NCBI GenBank assembly: GCA_020081605.1
Contig: JAHREC010000062.1
Span: 4,397,758-4,461,757, forward strand
DNA: 64,000 nt
Source: Albifimbria verrucaria
Lineage: Eukaryota; Ascomycota; Sordariomycetes; Hypocreales; Stachybotryaceae
Direction: 5' to 3'
Both the position numbers and the translations under genes were made by a program. The first letter of the stretch is position 1, and every line of letters starts with the position of its first letter. The notes beneath the pieces were generated by a model. It was not told where the DNA came from. It ran no database searches and saw only the letters and a program-made list of their open reading frames with translations. Below, in pieces: positions 1-12,775 of this stretch.

Positions 1-229
1 GCGTGGCGGATACCCCCATGCGAGTGGAACCCTCAGGAAGCCGGGGGCGGAAATCTTACCCCGTGATCGTCAACTCTGGAGAAGCGCTACGTGCTTAATC
101 AAGTCTCCTAAAGCGAACTTGTTGTGCGTCATGGGGCCTGCTATAGCCATTGAGCGTGTCTGAAGGAGAATGTGAGGGGAGTTTCGTTATCTTTGTGGTG
201 ACGTTTCCATGCCATTCACTTACAGGACT

Positions 230-246
230 TATGTGTGTGTGTGTGA
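230..246. repeat. TG dinucleotide microsatellite
   Basis: Seven to eight uninterrupted TG units in non-coding sequence. Simple slippage repeat; no function inferred. Confidence 0.8.
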
Positions 247-3103
247 GTATGTAAATCTGACTGACCATAAGGGTTGACGATCCAGGGTCTTCCCTGGACG
301 GGTGTCTCTAATGGGGTGTCGACTAAGCAAACAAAAAGCAATGAAACGCAAACATAATCAGTTTTTTGCATTTTCTTTCCCTCCCCCTTCAAAACGGCCT
401 GACGTGCCATTAATTTCCTTCATACCATTCATCCCAGGCTAAGGTAGAGTTAGCTCAGGTCTTGTTCAGCGCACAGCCCCAGGAAAGGGACCCTTGTTAG
501 CGGTGACAGTGCCGGGTCTAAGGCATGGGGGCCGATCGACACAGGGAGTGGCACATGTTGGCATGGTAGATCTAAGATTCGAATGTCGAGCAACCCCTGC
601 AAGGCCGCAAGCAGATAGCTCGGGACTCGAGCGGCGCATAGCCGTGATAGGTGGCGGTAGTGCAAGCCCCGGCCGTCCGTTCACACTGCCCTTGCAACGT
701 AATTTCTCCTCGAGGCAAGGGGGTTGGATTTACCTACTCTGGGCTGCAGACACCGTCGAGGCCAAGCCGGGACGCTGCTGTTCCCTCTGAGCAGCGTTGC
801 GTGGTGACTCGCGCTAGCCCACAGCCAAGCCGCGCAAAGACGCATTCAATCTCACGCCGTCGTCGTCTGGCAAAGTTGGGATTTGCGGAGGTTCCAACGA
901 CGGTCCCATCACGCAAGCGCAGGAATCTCACGTAGACGGAGGCCTCGAGTCGGACATCTGGCGGCTTATCGCCGCGGGGAGAAGCCATTGCACCGTCGTC
1001 ACGATTAACTTCGAAACGGGGCCCTCTGAACTCTCTCGACGACGTCAGGCATGCCGTGGTTAGGCTGATGAGGCTGACGACGCCGGGTTGGACACGGTCG
1101 TTCTTAGTTATTATGGTTATTTTCTTATCTACAGATCTTTGGAAGAGCCCCTGATCGCCGTTGCAGAAAACGCCTCCCGCGGTCGCGTTGAGATGAGGCC
1201 GCCGGAAGGTTATCATCGTGAGAGCATATTCTCGAACGAGACTAGATGCAGAAGCCGTGCTGCCGTCTCTTTTCCTCCTGCACCAGGGTGTGCACACCGC
1301 TCTGGACATGACGTCCCATTCCTCATCACGCACGCGCATCCTTGAGAAAACTGAAACCCACTTCTTGCAGAACGAGGCAATGATACTTGACCAAGTACAC
1401 GCGTGCTGCTATAATATTCATCTCGGGGTGTGTTCCCACGGGCCGTCATCGGGAGCGACGCCGAGCCTCTAAGCCGTCGACTAGCAGGAGCCCCGGTGTT
1501 CCACCCACGGGGAAGATCTTTTGATGCAGCGCGGCTGTGTCATGAAGATCTCCCCGCCGGACCTGGTCCGTCTACATTTCCGTGGGGATCCGGATTATTG
1601 AAGACGGCGCTAGGCGGATAAAGATTCATTTACATTTCTGTTTGTCCTGGAGCTGACTGTATTGCACGAGTCGTGAGGCGACGAGGCGCATACTCTTCGC
1701 CTGGTAACAACCTCAGACCCACCGATCAGCTCGGCAAGTTTATTATTTTACTTTTTAGACAAATATGTTGCCATATCTTCTTACCCACCTAGCCTTATCA
1801 GCCGAGCAGCAGCGTCAAGCATCCGGCAGTGGCAGCGCCACGATCAGCCATGGGTTGGCTGTACATACACAGAGTACAGCCTTATCAGTTTTGTGCCGCT
1901 GGGCATCAACAGCAGGGGAATGACTCAGGGGCCTTTGCCAGAAGCAAAAGTAACAGACACTAAGCCTCAACGGATTGAGGTCAAGGATGTGAGCGTCGTT
2001 GTAAAAACAACGGCATGAACCTTGAAAAGTGAAACATTTGAGGCTGTGCCGGCAGCTAAGCAGCAAACGACAGGCCTTGCAGGAAAATGACTATTACATG
2101 TATTCTGGAACACCAAAGCACGTGCTGGCCATTTCTGTTTCCGGTTGGGAGGCAGATGGCCACGGCCACGGCCCTGGATTCCCTCATCTGGATCACTGCA
2201 GTATCAGATCTGGTAGACTCAGACGGGGAGACTACTGGGGAGGGGTGTGAGTCAGGAATTGACAAAGGTGAGATAACGTGCGCCGTCCCGGACCGCGAAT
2301 GGCTGGAACCTATGTCTCTGCTTAACGCCGAGTCTCGGCAGCAAAATCTGGCGACCGGCTGGCTCTGGCACGTACAGTACGCCGGAGCAAAGGTGAAGCT
2401 GCTCAGCCTTCGGGTCATACGCGCCAAGCCCCTGCGTAGGTGAGAACGAGGACAGCGTCTTGGCGATGACAAGTGCGTGCTGAGGGTTGCGATGTCGACG
2501 AATGGCGCGCTGCCATGTTGTTTCGGGGCCGTGGAACTTCTGCGTCATGGCCTAGCTTGGAGTCTGAATGATGTGGTCAAGGTTAAAGTTGCAACGTGCG
2601 CAGGCGAGAAGCGACAGCCTCAACGGGTGTGCGCGGAGGAAGGGCGACGAAGACGAAAGATGTCATTTGTGTCAGGAAGAACCCGGGTTGTTGGTGGTAG
2701 GGAGAGGGAGGTCTGTGTTCTCATTGGGAGGTGATGAGAGACATTCGACGTCGATGAGGGTCATGACCGGAAACATCTTGGAGGTTGCTGGTGGGCCATG
2801 GCTGGCGACGAAAGCGCCAAGACAAGTGGAATCCACGCGCAGAAATGATGAGCCCATCCTTTCATTTTGATTTATACCCATCGCAAGGGTAGGCAGTCAA
2901 CTGACCTGAGGTCTGGTCTCCCTGCGCAACAGACGTGTTCCTTATGAGTGAAGCCTCTGCCACGGCTGCCAACCCGCGACGAACGGCAGGCTGCTACCAG
3001 AAGACCCAATTGGCCAGCCTTCAGCCTGGCAATTGCCGGATCTCCCGCTAATGACGCTGCTGTGGGTATGAAGATGTCGCAAGTGCCGGAGTCGGACAGC
3101 GAC

Positions 3104-3149
3104 GGGCTGGGCTGGACTGGACTGGATGGACCGGGACTGAACTGGACTA
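3104..3149. repeat. Degenerate GGACT/GGCTG tandem repeat
   Basis: A run of imperfect five-base units (GGCTG, GGACT, GGATG, GAACT) directly visible in the sequence, about 0.8 kb upstream of the XlnR-like start codon. It could be a promoter-proximal slippage repeat; nothing else supports a function. Confidence 0.6.
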
Positions 3150-3320
3150 GAAGGGCAATTACCGGAAATGGCGACTCACGTGAGCGCTCACATGTCCCGG
3201 CCTCGCTCGTGCGCGCTCGTTCCATCATAGTCCAGACTACCAGGCCAGGCCTGCCAGCCAAACCACACTACGGTGGCCAACATGAGCTAACGGGTGGACG
3301 ACAAATTCTATCTTTCTTGG

Positions 3321-3343
3321 CAGCTCAGCTCAGCTCAGCTCAA
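3321..3343. repeat. AGCTC pentanucleotide repeat (four units)
   Basis: Four perfect tandem copies of CAGCT/AGCTC upstream of the XlnR-like regulator. Each unit contains the palindrome AGCT. No known factor is assigned. Confidence 0.7.
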
Positions 3344-3921
3344 CCTCGAGGCAGCGCAAACCGCAAAGGGCACGAGGTGCTGTGCGGCCTGGCGATCGAC
3401 CCCTGCGACTCGGGTGCAGGGGATGCTTCTGCGCAGCTCGATACACGGGCGCATTCACCAATCCGAGCTGGCCGTTGGCGATCCAGCATCTGCAGACGCT
3501 TGGGTCACTGGATGAGGCTCATCTCAAGATATCTCGCACCTCTTCAGTCGCAACACCCCGGGCTTGACGGCCTCGTACCGCCCCAAATCTAGCCTGCGCC
3601 AGGGTCCAACTGCGACCAGGTCTCGTTATTCGGTCTCCACGGCCCGTCCAACCGGTCGGTGCAGCTACGTTGTCTTAGCTGGCTTCGTGTTTTGCCTTGA
3701 TCGCCTGCCTCTACATAGTAGCCTTTCAATGAGACATATGCCTGCGCGCCCAATCACCAGTTCCCGCTTGTTGTCCGTGGGCATTTGACACCGGGAAGGG
3801 CCACCTGTCTCACCGCGACCATGGCTACGAGGTCGCCGGGTCCTATGGACCCTAACCCAGGGCGCGAGTCTAGCTCGGGACGTCAGCAGACGGACTATGA
3901 GGCTCACCGGATGGAGGGAGC

Positions 3922-6681
3922 ATGGAGCGCGACGACGACGACGACGAAGGGACTGAGCATGCGCGCCCGAGAAAGAGGACGCGCAGGGCTTGCGATAAGT
4001 GCAGCTCCTCTCGTACGCGATGCGACGGCGAATAGTAAGTTGCTTGTGACATATCAGGTTCACCCCTCTCATGCTTGAACTGACATATTCACTTCTCATA
4101 GTCCTTGTCGCCGATGTCAGGGTTAGTTTTCACCGTTCTAACATGCATTGAAACTTAAGCTTACTCTTCGTAGATTATGGATACACTTGTCGCTACAATC
4201 GCGTCGTCAAGAAACGCGGCCGTCTGCCCGGCAGCTCTGCCGCTGCTATTCAATCTAGGCAACCTACCCCTCCTGAGGTATCGCGGGTCGCCGAGCCGGA
4301 GTCTAACGGCTCGGCGTCTTCGCCGTCTATGGTATCGCCGGGTATGGGCTCCGCACCTGGTTCCCAGTATGCCTTCTCACCAAGGACAGCGCAACCTGAG
4401 AATCCACGAGTAAAACATCACCGTCCTAGCCAAACACACGAAGATGTCATTCGGAATGAGCTTCGGCCAATGCACTATGCGCGCCCTGGTGGCCCGGCGC
4501 CTCCGAGGCTGCCCTCTATCCTGCACGGTGAGAAGTATCAGTCATTATCGAGCTTCAGCCTATCTGCGGACACGAATAATTCTCGCCCGCGTGCGGCTCC
4601 TTCAACCGGACCCCTGATGGAAACATTGCAGACTCGGATGTGCCCATTTCAGACGAAAGCGCTGGATATGCCTCTCCTCTCAACCCTATTGACACCTACG
4701 ATGATCGACATAATCATGTTCCTCGGCCACCATCATCAAGATCTAACCTTCGCCACGAGAGAAATCAGGAGTCCTTGAGCACTTCTGTCACTGCACCTGA
4801 TGTCTTCACCCCGGACTTTCAACAGCGCGCGCCATCAGATGACTGCTGGTACCGTTTTCTTGATCCTGTTCTTCCATACATTCGCAACATCATCCCCGCC
4901 TCTGTTGCGTGCGACCTCCTCGTCATCTTCTTGACGGACCCGGGCAGCTCCCTGTTCCGTGGCGCCTCACCTTACATCCTCACAAGAATATTCCGCAAGC
5001 GATCCGTTACCCACCCCGTTAGTCCTCGGCGTACTACGCCAGCCCTATTAGCCACAATTCTTTGGTGTGTCGCACAGACGGCGGATACGTTACTTCTCCA
5101 GGTTCCTGGATCTAGGGCCAAGATCGTGAACGATTTGTACGACCTGGCTACGTCGCTTGTGTCCGAAAGAGACCCTGATCGTTGGCGCCGAATCCATGGT
5201 AGGTAATGCTTCGTGGTTTGTTGGTCTTACAATCTAATAATACTATAGGTGGATTACGTCCTGAGCACGAGGTTGCACACCCCTCACAGCGCGGCCAGGC
5301 TACTCTGTCGGCCCTCACTGCTGCCAACGAACCGGCAGGAGTGATCGACGATGTATTGACATTCATCCTATTATCTATAGCTGTCTCTGGAGGTGACTTT
5401 AAGTCTGATTGCAAGAAGTGGTGGTCCAAGGCGACCAGACTTGCTTTGTCTTTGAGGCTGAACAGAGAAGATGAGCAATGTTCAGCCTCTGTTTCGCCGT
5501 GCGCGAACCCGCTCTGTTCTTGTCGAAGAGAGCAAAATGACCATTCTGTGGCTAGCATCGAGGCTCGCGAGGAGCGACGACGTGTCTTTTGGCTTTTGTA
5601 CAGTCTTGATCGTCACTTGGCCTTGAGTTTTAATTCTGCGCTTTCCATCCCGGACTCATATTGCGAGGTTTATGGTAAGCTTCACTGATTGATCCTTTTC
5701 TGTCTTGTTCGAATCGCTGACCATCGTCAAGCTCCGTTACCGGAAGCCGTTTGGGAGAATCTTGATTCAATACCACTATCAGAATTGCCTAAACGTGTTA
5801 TTGGCCCGCCAACCGTGGCCACTGGAACTGGTTTCCTTGAATATTTCCTACCTCTGATGTCTATTCTTGGCGACATTATTGAAGTTCACCACAGGCGGCA
5901 GCATCCTAGACTCGGCGGTCTCGACGACACGCATTCCGTCCATGTCATAGAAGACCTACTCTCCAAGTATGAGCGGAGCCTGGAGTTGTTGGAAAGAGAG
6001 CAGGTGCTCAAGAGCTACTCACCAGCGGCTCTGCCTAACATTATGCACCCGAATACGACCGCGGACGGCACGACACAACCTTACCAGGCTCCAGTGGCCC
6101 GATCTGTCACAGACCAGTCAAAGGTGCAGCTAGTGAGGGCCTACAGTACCCATATTGTCCATGTTCTCTATGTACTGCTACATGGAAAATGGGATGCGAT
6201 ATGCATGCTTGACGACGGTGACGATTGGATCACCTCGAAGCGCTTCAACGAATGCGCGTCGCATGCTATATCTGCATCTCAGTCTGTCTCGACTATCCTC
6301 ACTATTGACCCGGAGCTGGCCTTCATGTCATATCTCTTTGGTATCTATCTCCTCCAGGAAGCTTCATCCTCCTTCTTTTTGCAGACCGTATGCCTCAGCT
6401 AGGACCAAACGAGTCGGTCGAGCAGGCATGTGAAAACATAATCCGTGCTCATGAAGTTTGCGTTGTTACTTTGAGCACCGAGTTCCAGGTAAATCCTTAT
6501 CCTTATTACTCTCACAGGTTCATACTGATATACTTGTTAGCGGAATTTCCGCAAAGTGCTGCGTTCAACACTATATAGCGTTCGTAGTTCGGGACCACCG
6601 AATTGGGAGGAGCACAAGGCGCGGCGTCGTGCATTGTCGCTATACCGGTGGACAAAAGGTGCCCAGGGCTTGGCATTGTAA
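3922..6681 (+). CDS. XlnR/Xyr1-like Zn2Cys6 transcription factor (paralogue-type), one frameshift
   Basis: Binuclear zinc-cluster regulator of the XlnR/Xyr1 type, the family that activates xylanase, cellulase and pentose-catabolism genes. Six exons: 3922-4034, 4102-4121, 4174-4527, 4632-5198, 5249-5674, 5732-6488, then 6541-6681. The start follows an acidic run (five Asp) and is the first ATG after in-frame stops. The cluster, Cx2Cx6Cx5Cx2Cx6C ([18 protein letters not shown] onward), is split over exons 1-3 and followed by KKRGR. The middle domain has [20 protein letters not shown] and [18 protein letters not shown]; the C-terminus has [23 protein letters not shown] and [19 protein letters not shown], all strongly XlnR-like. 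One base is missing at about 6355-6358 (GG in place of an expected GGG), and the frame resumes correctly afterwards. The zinc cluster differs from canonical XlnR (QCNQLRTKCDG) more than the C-terminus does, so a paralogue with altered DNA specificity is my inference. Confidence 0.88.
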
Positions 6682-6701
6682 CCGATATATGTGATTCTTA
6701 T

Positions 6702-8351
6702 TCAGAGCAAGATCAGCTTTATATCCATGGCTTTCTCGACGCGCCGCCACGCAGTGACGGTGTCTTCAGCTCGGAAGCCTTTACGGGCATTCTCATCGAC
6801 GCCTTTCCAAATGGCTTGGATGACGGGCCAGGCTTGATTCACGTTGTTTGCATGCTGCTGCTCCGTGATGAGGTCAAATGTCTGCTCAGCCAACAGTCGT
6901 TCACTACCGATAGCCTCGCATGCAGCCGTGAAAAGCGGCCACAGCAGCCCAGCGGTAATTTTACCAGACACCATGGTGCTGCAATGCGTTATCGTGGCCT
7001 GTACACTGGTCTGGACGAGCTGATGTCGTTGAGGGTAGCCGAGAATATGGCGGTACAAATACACCAGGCCGCTGTGACTGTATGCCAGAACAAGACGAGA
7101 AGCACAAGTAAAATCATTTTGCTCTGACAATACTGTTGTCCACTCTACTAGAGCGGCTTCAATGGCACGGCTGAGGGAACTTATCTCTCCGCGGAGCACT
7201 GCCGCCCGTGAGACCTGGCGCTTGGTGATGGCTTGGCCTAGCTCTTGTTTGAGGCCTGGCAGTGACGCAAGCCGGTGCATGACAGGCCATAGATCTTGGG
7301 CAATATCAGAGAGTGAATTATATGAAATGTCTTGATTTGGCAGAGCTGTAGGTGTGCATCCTAAAGCTGGAGCGTGGCCGATGGGCTCAGCACCCAAAGA
7401 GAAGGCAACAACGACATCATAGCAGCGGAATTGCTGAAAACGCAGGGCATTTAGTACTGCATCTCGGCAGAGATATCGCATGGATACTTACAAATTCGAG
7501 AAATCTCATCAATTCACTTTTCTCGCCCGTAATGGCAAGCATGGTGGAATATGCGCCACGCAAATGATGCTGCATCATCGCCGATGAGCTGCCATGGGCG
7601 ACCTGCAACAATGACTGTCAGCTAATGTCAGACAAGACGGCATTAAAGGCCTCGTACTAGTTCGTACGATATGAGGAGAAATATCGTCGCTAAAGTCATC
7701 TCATGACCAAGGCCACTCTCAATCAACGTCGCGAGTCTTGCCAAGGCTAGGCTATGGAAATCCGTCGCGACGCGATCGTTGCTAATCATACCCACACGTT
7801 CAAAATGTGCAACAGACACGGCGCATATAGCAGCTGTGATGGGTGCGTCGTCATCAGCAAGCGAGGTGAGCAGTTCACAGAAACGGTCTGTTGAGCCGTC
7901 AACGTCGAACAGAATCAGCGGCGCGACCTCGTTTGAGAAATGACGGATTAGTCCTTTCGTTGATGTGGTGCTTGGGCCTGCGGGGACGACTGCCATTCTG
8001 AGTAGTCCGTTACAGGGGATATCGTCGTGTCCAGTGGACTGAACAAAGCCACCTCGTGGCCGTACTGTCCATCGAACAGTTGGGAGCTTTGAGGGAAGTG
8101 ATGTCTGACGAGTCAGAATCTATTGTACAACAAGTATCGTCGATTAACTGCGACCATGTTTGCGAATCAATGATTTCTGTGACTGTAGTATCCTGTGCTT
8201 TGCCTAGCTGGCTTTGTTCTGCGCTCTCAATGACTGTTGGAGTATCTTGGTTTGGAGCTTGATGGCCCAACTTTCGCCGCTTTTGCGGGGAAAGGCGCTC
8301 TGGTAGTGGGTCGGACGTGTCTAGACGCCGCTTCGTGCTGTACGAGTCCAT
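6702..8351 (-). CDS. Fungal-specific regulator-like protein without a zinc cluster
   Basis: Protein resembling the C-terminal regulatory domain of fungal Zn2Cys6 factors (Fungal_trans_2 type). Exons on the minus strand: 8351-7658, 7602-7492, 7433-6702, joined by clean GT-AG introns of 55 and 58 bp in phase 0. Family-typical pieces are ISYEL followed by HHLRGA, FRCYDVVVAFSLG and LLWPLFTAACEA. Exon 1 needs two single-base corrections, at the three-G run 8082-8084 and the four-G run 7982-7985, to stay open. The N-terminus has basic KRR and QKRRKLG patches that could be a nuclear signal, but no cysteine cluster: in-frame stops lie just upstream of the ATG at 8351. It may therefore act without binding DNA, or have lost its DNA-binding exon. 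It lies tail-to-tail with the XlnR-like gene, 20 bp apart. Confidence 0.75.
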
Positions 8352-10596
8352 CGTGGTTGGGGTTCGATACTACTGCTAGACAGGAGCGATTGTTTAGTAG
8401 ATCGCCGTCAGTTCCTGGAACGGTAACAATCTTGGGTCAAACGAGCCCGATCGTGGGCCTCATATTAACGCAGATGATTGACCCGACTCCAATTGAGGGA
8501 CTCAACTCCCAAGGTATGGATAGCCTAAAGTAGGACGATATGCATGTAGTTCATGTACGTCTAGCCCAGTGCCGGCCCGCCTCCACTTTCTCAATGTGAC
8601 GATCCCGCCCGGACGTCCACTCAGGACTCTCCCCGCGCCGATTCGCGGATCAAGACCTTCCTTCCAGCCGAATCTGCGATTAGACGGGAAAACCACGTCT
8701 GCATGAGAGTTGGAAGCCTGTGATTCGACCACTGGTCGGGTCCATTTGGTTACCGACTGGCCGATGTATGCAGCCTGGGGTGACACTGGAGATGGGGCCC
8801 TGGCCAGGGGCCAATTGGCAACGGTCAGAGTCTCGAATGAGCGGCGTAGAGAGTATTGGAGGGCCAAAGAGGACCCTGGCTGCAGTTGTGTGGTCGAGAT
8901 CTCTGGTGCTCGATGTAGCACCTAGCCGGAAAGGTTTTCCGACATTGCGATGCTGCGAGCTTGTGGCTGGCAATGCAGACGGTGCGAAGCATTGCATGTG
9001 GGAAACAAGCGGGCTGAATTGACGCTGATTGATAGGATCGCCACGTGAGAATGCATGCATTCCCGATGTTAGTTTGGCATGGGAACAAGGTGATTGAGAG
9101 GCTCAGTTTGGCCATGGCATTCAAAGTGGGTGCAATCCACGGTGTATTACATTATCGATCCGAATGCAAGGTCTTCTATCAAGGAAGCCAGGCGCTATGT
9201 GATGACGCTGCCCCAGCGGCCGTTTTCTCCATAGCCTAGGGATTTTCTCTGCATGGACTAAGCGCGCAATTATATGTAGCTTTCGCCCGAGTGAGATAGA
9301 CCGAAGTCCACTCTAATCTATATTTGTGTCAATTAACTCAGCGATGGACTACTGTTTGAAGCGGAGCCTCTTGTTCCACATGCACAATGACAGATCGCCT
9401 CGATAGGTACCGAGGTTTGGACAGACTTAATCCATGAACGCTTAAATGTTCCGACCAGTCAAACATTGTCTTTGTTCCAGGATTATTATAGGCTTGAATA
9501 GTTCTCACCAGTCTACCCCCGGTCACAGCCCGGACAGGGCCGGAAAATAGGAGATACAAAGCCGTGGGGAAGCAGGTGAGGTTTCCTCTGGGCAGTCCAT
9601 AATTGCCTTGGCAATCACGAGAAAATCCCGGTTTTGACAATGCCTGACCAGGGGCCAGGCTTCAAATCAACCCAGATCGCTGCAGCTTTTGGTCGCTATC
9701 CACAGCTCTATAGATCGGAGCAAATGAGAGTTTGGCAGTCCCCAGGAAACTGATGCTCTCCGCCTTTCATCCGTTATATGCACATGCAGGTGGACTCCGG
9801 TTATGATGCACCTCTGACCGAGTTTGGCCGGAGCTCCAGCTGACCTGGGGTTCAATTACCCGACGGAATTAAGAAGCCCTATAACCTGGAGCCCCATCTG
9901 CCACGTTTATTACGAGTAGTCTGTTCCATGCACTAACTAGTTTATGAGGACCAGGTTTGCCTGTGTACTGTATTTCTGCGTTGGCTATTCGGACCGAAGT
10001 ACGCATGGGAGGATGCGGGTCTCTTGGCTTGAGCAACTTTGTGTCATGGTTAACATATGCCGGTGATTTTGTGCTCGACATGGCATTCTTAAACTAGACT
10101 CTTTAGCACAACCGGAGCTGAATTGAGTTTGGTGATCGCCCTGCTTACTCGTTGGCCTATCATTGCCTCTACGAATGGACCTCGTTTCCTTAGCAAAGAT
10201 GAGAAGGCAGCCCCGGCGTTTTGTCTAGTCCTTAGATGAATTGCCCAAATGCCATTGCTTGCCTGCCCTAATCCTCTTAGTCCCAGCCAAATATCGTCAT
10301 TGTGTGGGGTGCAATGCGGAGGACTTTGCGGGGTGTTTGCGGGGTTCATGGCTTCGAGAGCCAGTCAACCAAGTCTTCGATACTGAGCCATGGCCGCTAG
10401 CATTAAGGCTCTGTCTATATTATCATGGGAAGTAAGAATGACCAAGGACAATTCGGACCGAATCGGTATACAGCGTCGGCATTCTCGACGGGAGATGGGT
10501 ACGCTAGCTAGATGGTTAATGTGCGAATAGTTATAAGGCGGCGAGCACGCGACTTGGAGTCTGCTTGACTCTTGATCTCTCCGAAGACCATTCAAC
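8352..10596. other. Intergenic region between divergent genes
   Basis: About 2.2 kb between the 5' ends of the regulator-like gene (-) and the esterase gene (+). Open frames are short, overlapping and lack domains. It should carry both promoters. No repeat or RNA gene was recognised. Confidence 0.5.
10531..10538 (+). promoter_or_regulatory. Possible TATA box of the carboxylesterase gene
   Basis: TTATAAGG lies 59-66 bases upstream of the ATG at 10597, a usual distance for a fungal TATA element followed by a short leader. This is a pattern match only. Confidence 0.4.
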
Positions 10597-12380
10597 ATGA
10601 AGTCAGCACAATCACTGGTTGCTCTGGTCTTGGCGTCATTCGCCGCTGCCCGACCGCTCGGTGGCGAACCATTGGCGGAAGTTCGCAATGGTACTTACCA
10701 AGGTGTTTACAACGCTCAGTATGATCAAGACTTCTTCCTCGGAATGCCCTATGCGCAACCGCCCATAGGAGACTTGCGATTCCGTGTTCCTAGGGGCTTG
10801 AACGAGTCGTGGTCCGAGCCTCGACGAGTGATTGAGTACTCACCATCATGCATTGGATACGGATCCGACAACTGGCTTTTGGGCAATTATGTATCGGAAG
10901 ACTGCCTAACCGTCAACGTCGTTCGACCTGCAGGTGTTTCCCCGAGGATAAGCTTCCGGTTGCTGTTTGGATTCATGGCGGTGGTCTCTACCAAGGAAGC
11001 GGCGTTGATCCACGATACAACACCAGTTTCATTGTGGCCCAATCTGTTGCAATGGACACTCCGGTCATCGCAGTTACTCTCAACTATCGACTCCACGCCT
11101 GGGGCTTCCTCTACGGCCGCGACCTTGCGAATGAGGGCGCGTCGCTCCTCGGCTTCCGCGACCAACGCCTGGCCCTGCATTGGGTCAAGGAGAATATCGC
11201 TGCATTCGGCGGCGATCCCGAACATATAACAATTTTCGGCGAGAGTGCGGGAGCTCGAAGTGTTGGAGCGCAGTTGCTAGCATACGGTGGCCGTGATGAT
11301 GGACTGTTCGGTGCTGCAGTGATGCAAAGCGGTGAACCTCTCTGGGCAGCACCGGTTCGACCCCCAACGGTGGATGACTGGGAGCCATTGTATCAAAGCG
11401 TTCTCAATGCGACTAACTGTAGAGATGCTGAAGACTCTGTCGCCTGTCTGCGAAAGGTGCCGACCGAAGAACTTAGCAATATCTTCAACAGCTCCGTCAC
11501 AACTAACACCATGAGCTGGGGCCAGGTTGTGGACGGTGATTTCTTTCCCAAGCCTACACACGAGCAGTTTGAGCAGGGAGAATTCCTGCAAGTGCCAATC
11601 TTGTTGGGAACGAACTTTGACGAAGGTGCCTCATTCGCCCAACGCGGTGTTAACACCACCGAGGAATTCCTCGCCGCTATCAGTAAGACCGGGGTTGACC
11701 GCACCACCGCCGAAGAGATTGCAGCCTTATACCCGGATGATCCTGCTCAAGGTATCCCTGCAACCCTAGAAGGCCGTCCGACAGGTGAATATGCTTTCCT
11801 TGGCCAGCAGTGGAAGCGGGCAGCGGCGTATCAAGGTGATGTTTCGATGCATGCCCCACGGCGATTCGTGGCCGAGACTTGGGCCAAGAATGGCCTTACT
11901 GCGTACAGCTACCACTGGAATGTTCTTGTTAATGGCATCGCAGCTCCTTTTGGAGCAGGCCATTTTCAAGAGGTGGCATTTGTATTCAACAATGTCAACG
12001 GCGAAGGCTATGATACTGCTATCACGGTCAACCCTTTTGAAGGAATGCCTGACACATTCCCTCAGCTCGCGAATATTATGTCTCGAATGTGGATCAGCTT
12101 CTTCACTCACAGGGACCCCAACTTCAACAAAGGTACGTCTATTATTCTCACCCTTCGCGCCTTAAAGCCTGGTTATGATGAAGCTTTTTGTGCAAGGCTA
12201 ACCTTCCATTCATCTGAAGCCGTTTGCCTGAAATGGCCCAAGTACGAACTAGAAAACCCGAGAAATTTCGCTTTCGATGTGAATGTGACAGGGCTGGTAT
12301 ATATAGAGCAGGATAATTGGAGAAAAGAAGGTATTGCGAAGATCGCGGATGCTTTATGGCATGTCACTCTTGGTGCATAG
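10597..12380 (+). CDS. Secreted type-B carboxylesterase/lipase
   Basis: Alpha/beta-hydrolase of the carboxylesterase type B family, hydrolysing carboxylic esters outside the cell. The start gives a signal peptide (MKSAQSLVALVLASFAAA). Then come FFLGMPYAQPPIGDLRFR, SEDCLTVNVVRP, the oxyanion segment IHGGG, the nucleophile FGESAGARS and the late histidine segment FGAGHFQE; the C-terminal DVNVTGLVYIE is also typical. The frame breaks once at the four-C run 10940-10943: one extra C joins the N-terminal frame to PEDKLPVAVWIHGGG. A terminal intron at 12133-12219 (GTACGT to GAAG) is likely, because it brings KWPKYELENPRNF directly after DPNFNK as in relatives, although the frame also reads through. 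The substrate cannot be told from sequence. Confidence 0.9.
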
Positions 12381-12775
12381 GAATACTGGGGATTTCGGTC
12401 TGGGTGGTAGAACGCAATAAAACTCTAGGACTTGTATAATACATGTTAATTCCAGCTTCGTGAAGGATGAACGCTATATTAATAATAACTTTCATCTGCT
12501 CATATGTGCAGAATTGCCTAGACTACGAGGAGAGAATGTTTATTAGGTTGACCAGCCTTCTCAACCCTGAAATGACCAGGGCTGACGAGGGACGAATTTA
12601 TGGCATGAAGAAATCATTAGAAACTCCATTCATTAGATACGTAAATGGTACAGTTCTTAGCTAGGATTGCTCGGCGAAAGCTCAAGTCAGTTCATTGCGC
12701 TCAAATGGCATCCTTCTATAACCATTCCTTTCTTAATCTCCCATGTCTCTTCTCGACACCAGAACAAACAAAGCC

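Larger units (their letters stand above)
1..3921. other. GC-rich region without a convincing gene; 5' flank of the XlnR-like gene
   Basis: I see no gene here. Open frames of up to about 200 codons exist on both strands, but they overlap each other, have no recognisable domain, intron pattern or signal peptide, and are rich in Arg, Ser and Pro, as expected of random frames in GC-rich DNA. The stretch holds a short TG run near 230 and small C/T/G-rich repeats near 3104 and 3321. The last several hundred bases presumably contain the promoter and 5' leader of the regulator that starts at 3922. Confidence 0.5.

Noticed and set aside
734..1339. 201-codon open frame on the minus strand
   Set aside because: Arg/Ser-rich, no domain, overlapped by equally long frames on the other strand; typical of random frames in GC-rich DNA.
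2948..3592. 214-codon open frame on the plus strand
   Set aside because: It runs through two low-complexity repeats, has no recognisable motif, and overlaps several other frames.
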